Positions 12,369-25,738 of a stretch of DNA of 64,000 bases are shown here, one piece after another (the first letter of the stretch is position 1; each line of letters begins with the position of its first letter). Source of the DNA: Saxidomus purpurata (lineage: Eukaryota; Mollusca; Bivalvia; Venerida; Veneridae); the NCBI GenBank assembly GCA_022818135.1, contig JAFMSR010000010.1, positions 17,362,222-17,426,221 of the forward strand, read 5' to 3'. The position numbers and the translations under genes were made by a program. The notes beneath the pieces were generated by a model. It did not search any database and was not told the origin of the DNA. It worked only from the letters and a program-made list of their open reading frames with translations.

Positions 12369-13920
12369 GGCAGAGAAGGGCAGATGTATACATAAAGATA
12401 AATTTGTGCATATATATCCTCTCCATGCTTTGTAAATATTTTCATAATCATTAAGTCTGGTTGAGAAATTCTTAGTAGTCTAATTGAATGCATTATATGT
12501 ATGACAAAAGAACATCAGTTTTATTCAAAATGTTTAGAAGTGGAATCTACTGTAAATGACATTTCTAACAAGGGACATTGATAATTTTGTTGTTGTTATT
12601 AAACACAGTATTTTGATGTAGCATTATTTTAAAACTAAAACTCAGGGCATCTTTGTTTTGAAAATACATGTATTGATTATCAACCAAACTGGCATTACTT
12701 GCCATGGGTTGATACATGAACTTATGTTTGATGTTCTGTCAGAATCTTGATGTTGAATACAGTCAAGGCTGTGTCACCAGTAGAAGCAAGTGTACAAATG
12801 TACATGACTTTTTGTGTCTACCTAAGGTGAAAAATAAGCATCCAGAAATTGATACATGTAGGAGGAATAACAAAGTAATACTATTTCATATACATAACTG
12901 TTACATATGACTGTGTTTGCCTTTAGCTTGCAATACTGATTGAGAAAGTCAAGGACAAGCAGCTAAAATAGTTCTATTATTAGAACTTCTGTCTTTGTAG
13001 CATTTAGTGCCATTCAGTCAGCTTAAACCATGGTTACATAAACTGTGCCATTGATGCTGAAAAACAGAGAAGAAAAAAAACATATTGCAAACAAAAGTTA
13101 AGTACAAGTTATTAAGTTAATTGTGACATTTAGTGTCACTTATATCAGGAAAGAATATCAATACTGGATATAATTCCAGGAAATATACTAGACTAAGTTT
13201 AATGTATGACAGTTTATGGTGGACATGCTGCGGAAATCCTGAGAAAATGGTAAAACAAGCATGGCGTCTGCTAACAGCTGTTTGTTTTCTGCATAAAGCT
13301 GTTGATAATTAGTGGCTTTAAATCATTATGTTGAAAAGTAAAATCTTACATGATATATCTTGCCTACCGTAACAAAGATGTGCCATTATTATTCAGTGAA
13401 ATATTAATTTTTAGAAACTCTTGAAAAGGACAAGAAAATACCAGCAACATAAATTTCTGAAAACAATAGCTTTAAACGTTAGTTTTATAGATCAGTATAT
13501 TGCTGTAATTGGCAGTAGCAATTATTGTTAGGTCTTTTATCAATATTTTATATAAAGCAATTTGTTGGCATACTGTATCCTTAAATGTTTATGAGAGTTC
13601 TTTATAGTTACTTGTTACATATTTGTTTATTGTCTGTTAAGGGATCTGTAGATATATATATATATGTATATTATTATTGGATATACCTGTTGGACACTAA
13701 CTTGCACCCATGTTGTTCATTCACTATTGCACATTCTAGTCGTACTAAGTACTAACAGACGTATTTTTATATATAGTTCTAAATATGTACATACTTACAT
13801 ACACATATGTAAATGTTTTATATAATTTCACTTTTAAACTCTTCATAAATAGTATTAACATTTATTTATAGAATTTCTTAGTGCCAAAATAAATCTACCA
13901 TAAAAAAGTGTACTTCATTG
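12369..13920 (+). other. probable 3' UTR of the ankyrin gene
   Basis: AT-rich sequence without coding signal after the stop. A canonical AATAAA at 13888-13893 is followed about 20 nt later by the edge of the next transposon, so a message end near 13.91 kb is plausible. Other poly(A) sites could be used. Confidence 0.45.
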
Positions 13921-13966
13921 AACTGATAATACAGTGCCCTCCAAAAGTTCATGGACAACCATTACA

Positions 13967-15514
13967 TTTTTAGCTCGACTATTCGAAGAATAAGGAGACT
14001 ATTGCACTCGCCCCAGCGTCGGCGTCGGCGTCGGCGTCGGCGTCTGCGTTGGTTAAAGTTTTTCATAAAGTCAAATATCTTGAATACTATTAAAGGTATT
14101 GACTTGAAACTCAAACTAAATGTTTACCATCAACATCTTCACCTGAGGAAACAATCCCCATAACTCTGTTTTGATTTTTGACAGATTTATGCCCCTTTTT
14201 AACTTAGAAATTTTTGGTTAAAGTTTTTTATAAATTCAAATATCTTGAATACTATCAAAGGTATTGACTTGAAACTCAAAGTATGTGTCTACCATCAACA
14301 TCTTCACCTGAGGAAACAATCCCCATAACTCTGTTTTGATTTTTGACAGATTTATGCCCCTTTTTAACTTAGAATTTTTGGTTAAAGTTTTTTATAAATT
14401 CTAATATCTTGAATACTATCAAAGGTATTGACTTGAAACTCAAAGTATGTGTCTACCATCAACATCTTCACCTGAGGAACAATCCCCATAACTCTGTTTT
14501 GATTTTTGACAGATTTATGCCCCTTTTTAACTTAGAATTTTTGGTTAAAGTTTTTTTTAAATTCAAATATCTTGAATACTATCGAAGGTATTGACTTGAA
14601 ACTCAAAGTATGTGTCTACCATCAACATATACACCTGTGGAAACAATTCCCATAACTCTGTTTTGATTTTTGACAGATTTATGCCCCTTTTTAACTTAGA
14701 AGTTTTGGTATTTTTTTTTGTAAATTCAAATATCTTGAATACTATATAAGGTATTGACTTGAAACTCAAAGTATGTGTCTACCATCAACATTATACACCT
14801 GAGGAAACAATTCCCATAACTCTGTTTTGATTTTTGACAGATTTATGCCCCTTTTTAACTTAGAAGTTTTGGTAATTTTTTTTGTAAATTCAAATATCTT
14901 GAATACTATATAAGGTATTGACTTGAAACTCAAAATATATGTTTACCATCAACATCTACACCTGAGGAAACAATCCCCATAACTCTGTTTTGATTTTTGA
15001 TAGATTTGTGTCCCTTTTTAACTGAATGTTTTGTTAAAAGATAGAATACTATCGAACGTATTTACTGTCAACATCTTCACCAATGTTTTTGATTTTTGAC
15101 ATATTTATGCCCTTTTTAACTTAGAATTTTGTCACAGTTTTTCCAGACTAAAATGGAAATACTCAAAATGGCTTTCTTTTGAAATGTCATAGAATAATTA
15201 TGCAGCATGAAGCGGTCATGCTTTTTAATTCTATACATATCAATTTTGAAAATTTACAAAATTATTCATGATCAAATATACAAGGTCATGTATTTCTTTG
15301 AAATTATCCCCCCATCCTCCCTCCAGTTGGCTTGCAGAATCCAGAGTAAGGCCTTGAATGCAATGTACATTTACAAAGGTCTTTGAACAAGTTTCATATC
15401 TTTGACCTTAATTCTTATAGACAATTACACAATACTCCTGTTCTTAGACAAAAACCCCATTTTACCAACAAGCTTTCGAATAGTCGAGCGTGCTGTCATG
15501 TGACAGCTCTTGTT
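13967..15514 (+). mobile_element. Helentron/pearl-like non-autonomous element A
   Basis: Begins TTTTAGCTCGACTATTCGAA. Near the 3' end TTCGAATAGTCGAGC mirrors that start; it is followed by a hairpin GCTGTCA-TG-TGACAGC and then TCTTGTT. The interior is a GC-rich (GGCGTC)n head and about six ~162 bp tandem repeats (each with TATCTTGAATACTAT and GATTTTTGACAGATTTATG). A subterminal inverted repeat, a 3' hairpin and central tandem repeats fit known Helentron-derived elements and the bivalve 'pearl' type. It encodes no protein. Confidence 0.7.
13998..14050 (+). repeat. GC-rich hexamer run in element A
   Basis: Six-base repeats of (GTCGGC)n, the only strongly GC-rich patch for several kilobases. It gives an artificial Arg-rich open frame and is not a gene. 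Confidence 0.9.
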
Positions 15515-16784
15515 CATTAGGTGACCTGCTTATTTGATTTTCAGGTGTTCAGTTATTTATGCATTCACATAAAACATTTGCATTGTAACTGGCACACCTA
15601 GCCAACATCTTCTGTATTAACCTGAGGATATTTTGTCCAATTGTTTTCAGTGTTTTCTTTTTGTTACAGTTCGGACTACATGTATATATACTACATTTGG
15701 CAAAATTGAAAAAATCTAGCGCTAGTATCTTATTGATGTTTTAAACTTTGTCCAAGTACTTTTAGAGAGTACTGTATGTTACAAGGACTGAAGTGACTGT
15801 TAGATGTTACAGTGTAAACTAATACATATTTGTAATGTTTTAATATTTATGTTAAGAGCCTTACAGTCCTGACAGTGTGACGCATAAAAACTGTTACAAA
15901 AGTATACAATTATTCATGTTGGAATTTACTTTAAATGTTAAAATGTTTAAACTTATTGTTAAAATTTCGATTGATATGACTTAAAATGTTGAAATAAGTT
16001 TGTCAGGTTTTAACACCTTTTCTGGAAGAACATGGATACCTTCAAATGAATCCATCTCATTCATTTACTAAACACAGTTAGTCTGCCTTTTCACTAATCT
16101 TTGATCATCTTTTGCACACACATCTTTTACTGTTACATTGAAGAGACTGTTACATTATCAGTTGAAACTGGCATCACATATAATCAATTGACAGCATTAG
16201 CTACAAAGCTATTGTGTGACAAACAGGGTATCCAGTAACAACTACTAACCATTCCCAGGAGCAGAAAGCTTCACTTTATCTTCCTGACTCTACAATTTCT
16301 TAATGCTAACTGACAAGAAAGGAAGCTAGCTGTCAGTGTCATTTTTCATGTCTTTAGTATGACATGGCCAACAATTGAACCAATAAACCTCCAGCGCATG
16401 AAGTAGACCCTTTAACCATTAGGCTATCAAGGTGATTAAAACAATTCTGATGTTCCTATGCTGCCAGTTCACATTTTCATAAAATTATTTTTTATTACAT
16501 GTGTATATTAAAAACAGTAGTTAAATGCATGGTAAGTGAGAGACTTTGAAGGACATTTTTATGGTGTGACTGGGGAACAAGGCCTTACCCTCACATCACT
16601 TGAAAGATACACAAATTACTAAGAATATTTTACAATTTAACATGCATTTGAAAGATTATATACCAGTATGAACTGTTTTTACTGTACTTTGTAACTGTGT
16701 TATAAGAACCTATGTTTATCTGTTTTATATTTAAGTTCGTATTTTAACAGTTACTGTTTTGTTTATAGATTAAGATTTTTACCG
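15515..16784. other. intergenic, no gene seen
   Basis: AT-rich DNA between two related elements. Apart from the tRNA-like relic at 16376-16437 nothing is recognised. Confidence 0.6.
16376..16437 (-). pseudogene. tRNA-like relic or SINE head
   Basis: The minus strand has a box A-like TAGCCTAATGGTTAAAGGG and, about 30 nt later, a box B-like GGTTCAATTG. Acceptor arms do not pair, so this is a decayed tRNA or the head of an old SINE. Identity uncertain. Confidence 0.4.
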
Positions 16785-18821
16785 TTTTTAGCTCGACTTT
16801 TCTATGTGAAGGGGAGCTATCCTACTCGCCCCAGAGTCGGCGTTGGTGTCACAGAATTATGGGCCTTTTTTGACTTAGAAAGTGTATTGAGCTTGGTTAA
16901 GTTTTTCGTACCACCCCACTTTATTTCAAAAGTATTAGAGGTATGGCTTTGAAACTTACCATACTTGTTTACCATCATAACCTCCATCTACAGACAAGAG
17001 TACATACCTCTGTCAAGGTTTATGACAGAATTATGGCCCTTTTTATACCCCCAAAACGAAGTTTAGGGGGGTATATAGGAGTCACCCGGTGGTTGGTCGG
17101 GGGGGGTCGGTCGGGGGTCGGTCTGTTGCATTTTCTTGTCCGGAGCATAACTGAAAACTACTAGTTGGAATTCAATACAACTTCATACAAGGTCAAGCAC
17201 ATTGAGAGGAAGTGCAGTGCACAAGAACTATAACTCCATCTTGACTCATTACAGAGTTATTGCCCTTTGTTACTTTTCCTTGTCCGAGCATAACTTGAAA
17301 ACTACTAGTTGGAATTCAATACAACTTCATACAATGGTCAAGCACATTGAGAGGAAGTGCAGTGCACAAGAACCATAACTCCATCGTGACTAATTACAGA
17401 GTTATTGCCCTTTGTTACTTTTCCTTGTCCGGAGCATAACTTGAAAACTACTAGTTGGAATTCAATACAACTTCATACAATGGTCAAGCACATTGAGAGG
17501 AAGTGCAGTGCACAAGAACTATAACTCCATCTTGGCTAATTACAGAGTTATTGCCCTTTGTTACTTTTCCTTGTCCGGAGCATAACTTGAAAACTACTAG
17601 TTGGAATTCAATACAACTTCATACAATGATCAAGCACACTCAGAGGAAGTGCAGTGTACAATAACTATAACTCTATCTTGAATATTTACTGAGTTATTGC
17701 CCTTTGTTACTTTTCCTTGTCCGAAGCATAACTTGAAAACTACTAGTTGGAATTCAGTACAACCTCATACAATGGTCAAGTACATTTAGAGGAAGTGCAG
17801 TGCACAGGAACCATAACTCAATCTTGACTCATTACAGAGTTATTGCCCTTTGTTACTTTTCCTTGTCCGGAGCATAATTTGAAAACTTCTGTTGGAATTG
17901 AATACAACTTCATACAATGGTCAAGCACAGTGAGAGGGAGTGCAGTGCACAGGAACCATAACTCCATCTTGACTAATTACAGTGTTATTGCCCTTTGTTA
18001 CTTTTCCCTGTCTGGAGCATTTTTCGAAAACTACAAGTTGGAATTCAATACAACTTCATACAATGGTCAAGCACAAGAGAGGAACTTCTAAGAACAATAT
18101 CTCTTTTTAGTTTGTTTGCAAGGTATTATGTTACTACGAACTTCTTCAGTTTATAAAGCAATCCTTTTGGGGGTATTAATCACATTTAGTGATAGCTCTA
18201 GTTTGACTTAGAAAGTGTATTGAGCTTGGTTAAGTTTTTCGTACCACCTCACTTTATTTCAAAACCATTGGAGGTATTGCTTTGAAACTAACCATACTTG
18301 TTTACCATCATGGCCTACATCAACAGACAAGAGTACATAACTCTGTCAAGGTTTTGAACAGAATTATGCCCCTTTTAAAAATTAAGGCCCTTTATCGACT
18401 TAGAATCTTGGTTAAGTTTTTCGTACCAGTCCACTTTTTGACTAAACTGTTCGAGATATTACTTTGAAAGTTGGAATACTTGTTTACCATCATGATCCCA
18501 AAACATGGGCAGGAGAAGGTAATTCTGTCAAGGATTTTATATGAATTATGGCCCTTTTTGACTTAGAAACTCAGTTAAAATTTTCATTCTTGTCCACTTG
18601 TTAACTTAACCATTTGAGATATTACTTTGAAAGTTGGAGTACTTATGTACCATCATGAGACCTATCTGTAAGCAAGAGAAGATAACTCTGTGAAAATGTT
18701 TCTTGATTTGTACTTAGAAATTCCTAGTTAAAGTCTTGTGTGCCCTTAACTGTCAAAGTTTTGTTTTATTGGCAAGCACTAAAAAAATCGAGCGCGCTGT
18801 CCTATACTGACAGCTCTTGTT
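16785..18821 (+). mobile_element. Helentron/pearl-like element B, interrupted
   Basis: Starts TTTTTAGCTCGACTTTT and ends AAAATCGAGCGCGCTGTC, a short hairpin (CTGTC...GACAG) and CTCTTGTT, the same plan as the element at 13967. Interior repeats carry GAATTATGGCCCTTTTTGAC and GTTTACCATCAT. It is split at about 17045-18200 by another element. Non-coding. Confidence 0.7.
17045..18200 (+). mobile_element. nested Helentron-like element C with ~145 bp repeats
   Basis: Head ATACCCCCAAAACGAAGTTT and GGGGGGTATA; tail TTTTGGGGGTATT, then hairpin ATCAC-ATTT-AGTGAT and AGCTCTAG. About six and a half tandem units of ~145 bp lie between 17125 and 18085 (marker CTTGTCCGGAGCATAACTTG). It sits inside a T run of the host repeat: host sequence resumes as TTTGACTTAGAAAGTG, and uninterrupted host copies show CCCTTTTTGACTTAG. 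TT targeting with no long duplication fits Helentron insertion. Confidence 0.75.
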
Positions 18822-19374
18822 TATTGTTTTTTTACAGATATATTTCCATGACATGTTCAAAGATCATGTTTTATATCAAATAAATCTTTCTATTGAATTA
18901 CTGTGTTTCAGTATTGTTACATACCTGTGTGTTTCCAAGCGTTTCTCAGTCAGCTATTTTGCATATAGTTTAATGTATAGCCATTAGACCTTCTGACCAT
19001 TTCTTTATTGCACTACCATTGGACGAAATGACAGCCTTTTTGATTGTATATGTGCTTTTTAGGTCCACCATTCTCGTTCGAGGCGTATAATCGGTACGAT
19101 CCGGCATGTTGCCCTGTTCATGCCCCTAACAAATGAAATTTTTGAGTCCGTAAGTAGGAGAAAAATTACCTGACTGCAATTTCCAGTCAGTATAAGTCAG
19201 TTTTTCTGTTAAGATATTTAATGAGCATTTCGCGACATAGTGCCCTTGTGGTAGTGGTTTACTCAAGCCCTTACCACGGCCTTATCACAAACAAAGCATT
19301 TTCTGATTGTCTCTCTGCCGGAATTTACAACGGACCCACTCCACGGGCAAATAATAAAACCGAGCGATTGTATA
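18822..19374. other. intergenic, no gene seen
   Basis: AT-rich spacer between element B and a MITE. No coding or RNA signal recognised. Confidence 0.55.
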
Positions 19375-19757
19375 TACAGTCAAACTTGTATTAAGAGACC
19401 GCCCAAGGGAAAGGCCAAAACCGGTCGCTTAATAAAATGGTCTCTTAATACAAAGCATCACCGGAGACGGCAACCGTTTCCCATAAAACCGTTTTTATGC
19501 CACGTGGTTATTTTCCAAAAATAGCAAAATAGTTTGCATGAAAGTACCGAAAGTCGATAAATACCCGACAATTGGCAATTAACTCATCATTTTTGAAATA
19601 TAACAAATGTATATTTCCGGAAGTGCAAAAATCCAAAACCTCACCAGTGACCCCCCATAATGAAATAGCAAAACAAAACGATCGGTGGGATTCAAAAGCG
19701 GTCGCTTAAGACAAAGGTCGCTTAATACACGTGGTCGCATGGACAAGTTCGACTGTA
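19375..19757 (+). mobile_element. MITE with TACAGTC ends
   Basis: Left end TACAGTCAAACTTGTATTAA and right end GGACAAGTTCGACTGTA form imperfect terminal inverted repeats. The interior repeats the theme 'GGTCGCTTAATA' in both orientations. TA at the ends suggests Tc1/mariner-type targeting (inference). No coding capacity. Confidence 0.7.
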
Positions 19758-20082
19758 CTTGCACAGTGTCGTATACCGGGTTCACAAGGAGTAGAACAAA
19801 TACAAAATACCCAGCCTGAATCAGAATTTACAGTCAAAACTAGTCGTCAGCATGGGCCAAAATGTATGTTTCTGCAATAAATCATATAAAACGCTCTTAT
19901 TAGTTTTTAAACGATTAGCCTACTTCAGATGTGATGAGCTGCGTAATGAGCAAAACTATACAGTCTCAAAATTTACGGTATACGCATAGTATAGACTAGG
20001 AACGCCCGGAAACTTACTGGCCTTGTGCAAGAGTCGGTTCTCGAATTTCTTGTGCAAGAGTCGGATCTCGGGTTTACGTGTT

Positions 20083-20152
20083 AACGGTATATAAACCTAC
20101 CGTTGGGAGCTGTCGCACCTAAAGCGAGTTTCAAACCCCTAAGCTAACGAGC
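20083..20152 (-). pseudogene. degenerate tRNA-Pro
   Basis: On the minus strand GCTCGTTAGCTTAGGGGTTT and CTCGCTTTAGGTGCGA match the D and anticodon regions of the intact tRNA-Pro genes downstream. The T arm is scrambled and the acceptor stem is lost. An old member of the same family, well upstream of the intact cluster. Confidence 0.65.
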
Positions 20153-20539
20153 AGTTTTTCACTTGTAACAAAAACACACAATATATATTTATATAGCAAA
20201 ATAGTATGTTTAAGTATGATTCTTACATTAGTTTTCTGGGGTCGAGAGAGAGTCTATGTTTTTCATTCTCTTCTTATATTTACTCTTGTAAAAAATGCGG
20301 GTTTCCTAATTTGCGAAACGTAGTGTGATAAGATAGCAAAACCGAAATCAACCCTTTTGTTTTACACCCTTGAAATGTTAGATAATTACTGTTTGAAGCA
20401 AGGATCAAGTTTCTGTTTAACTTAAAGTTGAAAGAGTACATAAAGTAAAATGTAAATTCGAGAAACAGCCTGAGATTTTGCTAAGCACACTGCATTGGAC
20501 TATTATAGTGCACTTTGTAAATGTTATAAAACATGATAA

Positions 20540-20690
20540 AATCATTGCAACTGCAATAAATTTGAATAGCAAAACAGTGCAGAAAAGATCTATGCATTTG
20601 TCGAATTAAATGAACATATATCTTGCATTTCCAGGAAACAAAATTAATTAAATTTATACCGGTTTATCGTGTCATTGGAAATACAACGAT
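20540..20690 (+). pseudogene. old copy of the repeated first exon
   Basis: Contains TGCATTTGTCGAATTAAATG and GCATTTCCAGGAAACAAA, colinear with the non-coding first-exon segments at 23370, 39370, 49700 and 54590. No splice donor is kept at the expected place. Confidence 0.4.
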
Positions 20691-21779
20691 GTATTTAATT
20701 ATGCATTTTAAAATAGAGAAAATCGTGTGCTGAAAGGAATGATTCACGATCATCAGAATAAATTTATATCACAGTGCTGAAGTCACACTGTCTCAAACTA
20801 AGAAACGTTCCAAGATCAGAGGCAATAATAAATGCTTCTGTCATAGATGTACTAATATAGTTCTGGCTATGTATTGCGCATTCTTTATTAGATGTACTTT
20901 GCAAATGCCGCTCCACTGTGTTGCTAGGTTTAAATAACATTGCTCAGAATGTAACTATTCAAATGTTTTACTTTTAAGTTTTGGAATTTTTATCTGACTT
21001 AAAGTACTACTATAAATAATATGCATCTTTAATTCGCTTAAATATTCCCTCAGATCATGATTAATGACACCACTTTGATTATTTTTACTACAAACGTTTA
21101 CACATACAACTAGAAAAAGTTCTGCCCTAGTCAATTTTTACGAAAAAAGCCAACAGATCAAGGTTAATGCATTTTACAGTGGTAGAAAATTATTTATTAC
21201 GCAATAATAGAGAAAAAACAGAGAAAACGTTATCATAACGTGAGTCTATCAGCAGGTACAAAATGGGTGCAAGTACATACAGGTAGATAACATGTTGGTT
21301 TTACTTACAGGTAATGAGGAAAAAAAACGTACATTCTTTACATTTATGTCACTGTAATATACTCTAATTGCCAGTTTGTAGATGGATTGGATTCCGTCCA
21401 GTGACCTGATAATCAAAGCAATATTAAGATATTTGATGTCTAAAATACTAAAACAAAATGGTAAATAACAGAACACGCGCCAAAGCACGCACCAGCACCT
21501 AACAAGAAATATTACAGCAATTTGTTTCTTTATACATACAAAGTTCGACAATTAGTATATAAACCAGAACTAAAAACCAGAAAGAAGTGTTCGATGAAAT
21601 AAACACTTTACCGTTTGACTGCATGTCTCCGAGTTGTAAAATCCTTGAAATCTAGTAGCATTGATGACCTTACAGTTTGTAAATTATAGTTATTTTCGTT
21701 AAATTATTACATTTGTCAGCGCGTCATCGCTGAAAAGTTTTTATCAAACTTTTCGGAATATACAGAATTCATGTTCCAG

Positions 21780-21990
21780 CCGTCCCGACTCTGAGTTCTG
21801 CATGGACATCATTACTTTAACACTTTTGGTAGAGGACTATCCAAGGAAAATCCAAGTGAAGTTTGATCAAAATTGTCAAAGTGGTTTAGAGAAGTGATTT
21901 GAAGCAATAGGTTGACGGACGGACGCATGTGCTCACGCAAGACGATGGACATCCGCTGACAACAATAGCTCACGATGGTCACTTCCTGCT
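21780..21990 (+). repeat. 3' end of a GACGGACGG-type bivalve repeat
   Basis: Contains CAAGTGAAGTTTGATCAAAA, GTTGACGGACGGACGC and a terminal AATAGCTCACGATGG. It resembles the tail of the repeat at 55811-56462. No gene seen in the surrounding 20.7-22.3 kb. Confidence 0.45.
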
Positions 21991-22344
21991 CAGATTACCC
22001 GGTGGTTTTTGACCTAGGTTTCAGTAGCACGTCGAATGCTTTTACTCGTATACTGATGTTAAGTTCTTATAGTTAGATTAGATGTGATTAGATTATTTAT
22101 ATGGAGCTGAGTATCTATGAAAGTTTTATACCGTTTGTAATCTTTTAATAATAGAAACATTTATAGAGTACATATAAGGCATATTTGATAACCAATCTGT
22201 TTTACTATAAGCATATATAAACATAAACAACTTTCATATCTTTCTTGGGTTTTTGTTGTAACTCATACGTACATTGTTAGTCAATGCTTGACAACTACGT
22301 TTAACATGATTCAACAACTATTGTCTGTATGAATATCCTCGGTT

Positions 22345-22990
22345 GAAAATTTGTGTCAAGTTATTTCAAAATCAATCAATGCATGACAAAGTTATAGTCC
22401 GGACACAAATATGTGCACATATACAGGATTCCATTACCTTCAAACTCTAAGTGTGACATTGACCTTTGAGGTAAGGAAGTGGGTTTTGCACGCGACACAT
22501 CATCTTGATGTGTTGAACATTTGTGCCAAGTTATTTTAAAATCAATCAATGCATAACAAAATAACAGTCTGGACACGAATGTGTGCATATATACAGGATT
22601 CCATTATCTTCAAACACTAAGTGTGAGTTGACATTTGAGATAGGGTCGTTGGTTTTGAACACGAAACATTTGTGCCAAGTTATTTCAAAATCAATCAATG
22701 CATGCCAAAGTTACAGTCCGGACACGAATGTGTGCATATATAGAGGATTCCATTACCTTCAAACTCAAGTGTGACCTTGATCTTTGAGGTAGGCACATGG
22801 GTCTTGCAAACGACACATCATCTCGATGTGCTGAACATTTGTGCCAAGTTATTTCAAAATCCTTTATTGCATGACAAAGTTACAGCCCGGACACGAAAAA
22901 ATGTAAGGGCGGACGCACAGATGGACGGACGGACGTACAGACGGACAGACGGTGCGATTTTAATATGCCACCCTTCGGGGGCATAAACAA
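22345..22990 (-). mobile_element. tandem-repeat element with GGGTGGCATA end
   Basis: About four ~150-170 bp units, each with GTCCGGACACGAATGTGTGC and TGTGCCAAGTTATTTCAAAA. On the minus strand it begins GCCCCCGAAGGGTGGCATAT, the same head as the plus-strand copy at 61210. ACGGACGGACG next to the head is typical of bivalve Helentron/pearl-like elements. Non-coding. Confidence 0.65.
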
Positions 22991-23369
22991 CCCTTCTGGC
23001 ATATAGCCATAACGCGTCAGAGAAATAAGTAAGTAGTCTTTCTATAGCTCCCTTTATTACGAGTCGTTATAATAGAGTGTTCGTTTTATCAGTTCATTGA
23101 TAAAAGGCATACATGATTTCCAAATAGTTACGTAGACATGCATGTAAAAATTAGTTGCAAATCAAGATTTAGGTTATTTATTTTATTCAAACTAACTGGA
23201 ATTAGTTGTTAATAATTATAACTTCTGTTAAAAATGTTCGCCTCCATGGTCGAGTGGTTAGAGATAAGTTGCTTTTGTATAAATTGAGGAAACTTCCTAC
23301 AATCTGTATACCATCAGTTTCTTTAAAAAACGACGAAATTAACCCCGTTAACTTTGAATAAACAAAAAA

Positions 23370-23493
23370 TGTTATTGCAGAAAATTGCCGGATAGAAGAG
23401 AAGTACGTGCATTTACAGGCATAAGCAAACAATACGCTTTCATTTCCAGGATACAGAGTTAAAAGAAATATAACAGGTGTCGTGTTCTGTAAG
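23370..23493 (+). other. copy of repeated non-coding first exon (copy 1)
   Basis: Carries TTATTGCAGAAAATTGC, GTGCATTTACAGGCATAAGC, CATTTCCAGGATACAGAG and TTAAAAGAAATATAACAGG, ending in a GTAAGT donor (23491). Homologous in order to 39370-39490, 49700-49850 and 54590-54740. Probably the 5' UTR exon of a duplicated gene. No second exon found downstream. Confidence 0.5.
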
Positions 23494-24152
23494 TTGTATG
23501 AGATGTTGACCTATTCATTTATAGAAGTACTCACAAAAATAGTGTATGTCGATTGCCCTAAATTCATTTCAGACATACATAAATTTCATGGCCAGAAATG
23601 GAGCGCCATTGTAAACAGAGTATTGCCCCTTGCTTATAAGGCCTGTGGGAAAATGGATTGTTTCCCTTTACACCAAAAAGTCACTCGTTGAGCGCTATCG
23701 ATTATTGGATTTTTGTCTTATCAGCTATCTTTATCCAAGCGTGAACTGACCACGCACTGGTTGGGTCAAGATATTCATTTCAACCTCGGTTGTTTTCTCG
23801 AAGTTTTATTCAAAATAAGCCATAAATATCAATGTTACGACGAAAATTAAATAAAAGGAAATCAAGAAATAATTCGAATTTTTTTCAATCTTATTGTCTG
23901 ATTTTTCGGGACCGAATGAAAATGCATTTGTAAAAGCCATTCTTTGTACATATGTACATGCAATCGTTACTATTAAATTGTGTGTCCGAAATTAATGCAA
24001 AAACCTCGTAACAAATATACGCAAATACTGATTTTGAAATAAAAAAGTCAAGATTTTTGCTTAAATAATTTGTTTACACTTGTGTACTAATTGTTTCTAA
24101 TCACTTTGTAATTACAACATCAAAATGTCGTTTTGATTTGTTTCCAAGTCAC

Positions 24153-24413
24153 GGTTTAAATAATTACCGTCTCCTATGCTACAATCTTTAGATATTATAA
24201 TAAATTGACCAAAAAGAGTTTTCCCCGAGGGTATGATATACATTTATCAAGTAACGGCCAAATGCAACGTAAATGACATACACTTCGAAAGTTTAGAATA
24301 GAAGAACTGTATCTGCTTCTTTGTTTATGTTGAGATACAACAGTTTTACATCGTGTCATAATTATCCTTGTTAATTGGTGGTGTTATTGCCAGAGGCGAG
24401 AAAACAGATTAAA
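24153..24413 (+). repeat. tandem duplication, unit 1, left part
   Basis: Matches 28682-28955 closely (shared GAGTTTTCCCCGAGGGTAT-type core and TGTATCTGCTTCTTTGTTTA). The remainder of this unit lies beyond the LINE at 28243-28681, so one ~0.7 kb unit was split by the insertion. Confidence 0.85.
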
Positions 24414-25009
24414 CAGAACAGAACAGAACAGAATTTTATTAACATACGACTTGAACATTTACAGTTCCTCGTCTGCAATAAACTATATACAACATGCGCT
24501 AATAACAGCGAGAGTAAATATAAAGAAATGGCATATTCTAATAAATGCTACACTATATATTTTACAAAAATTAATAAACAAACATTAATAAATAAACATG
24601 TATATAAACATTTATATGACCGCGTTGAGCAACCGTTTAGAGAATAACATCCGTATCACCATATTTAAATTTTTTAAATCTGTACAAAAAATCAAGACTA
24701 TCTAAACATGCCAAGCATTTATTGTAATAATCCTTGCCAAAAACGAAAATGCAAGGAAATGTTACAAATAAGCTGCTACATGTGATATATGTCACTAGGT
24801 CATTATCTCTGCCATACTTTATACCTTACCGAAACAAAACGTAAGATATGAATTTGGCATTAAATAAAAATTGCCCCAATTATTATACTGACCCAATATT
24901 ACAAATAATGTTAGTGAAAGTGAAATTCAAACATAGTGTTTGACATAATACATAGTATGAAAATTCTCTACGGTAACGAGCAGTGCTCCTCGCGGCAGGA
25001 CATATATCC

Positions 25010-25062
25010 ACACACGCGCACGCACACGCACACGCACACGCACACACACACGCACACCTGTA
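25010..25062 (+). repeat. (CACACG)n microsatellite in LINE 3' region
   Basis: Alternating CACACG/CACGCA run; gives an artificial Cys/Ala open frame on the minus strand. Confidence 0.9.
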
Positions 25063-25738
25063 TATTGATAAGTGCACTATTACTCTACATGTTATCAATG
25101 AACAACACTATTTAATTTATCTACTCTTATTTTGAAAGATTTTATATAAAATATGGCCAATTTATTTAAAGTTTTTACATTTGTAGAATTCAGTAACTCT
25201 AGAAATTTGAACATACTAGGGTGATTATGATAATATCTTGGAATGAATTGTTGTCTAAGAGTTGTGTATGTAGGGCGATAATAATAAAATGGTATTCGTC
25301 TTCTATGTCATTTCGATCGCACAATGTACATTTACGATCATTTCTTTGTATATTTCTGTGACGACCTGTTTCTATGTTTAGCTGATGCGACGACAATCTT
25401 AGTTTAGCGATAATGTTTCTAAATTTTACACAATTCATTTTTAACAGATACTCTGATAATCCAAAAACTCGATTTTAATTCTCTATAAAGTGTTAATGAT
25501 GTTCTGGAGCTAATATCTAGCCTCCAGTCATTTACATATAAATCAAATAATCTCATACGCAACACTGGTATAAATATTCTTATATCTATCGAGGACGGAT
25601 ACATCCAAACCTCATGAAAACCTGCACTTTGTAACAAAAAGTTTAACTTTAGAAGCCCAGTTAATATTATTTTTGCCTCTGATGGCATCATTTCTTAGAT
25701 GTTCTAGAACAGTGGATAATATGCAGTTGTTGCCCTTT

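Noticed and set aside
13951..14163. Arg-rich open frame
   Set aside because: Produced by the (GTCGGC)n head and tandem repeats of a transposon.
23236..23270. tRNA-Ser-like TGGTCGAGTGGTTAGAG
   Set aside because: A good box A but no box B, acceptor or anticodon stem follows; at most a SINE fragment.
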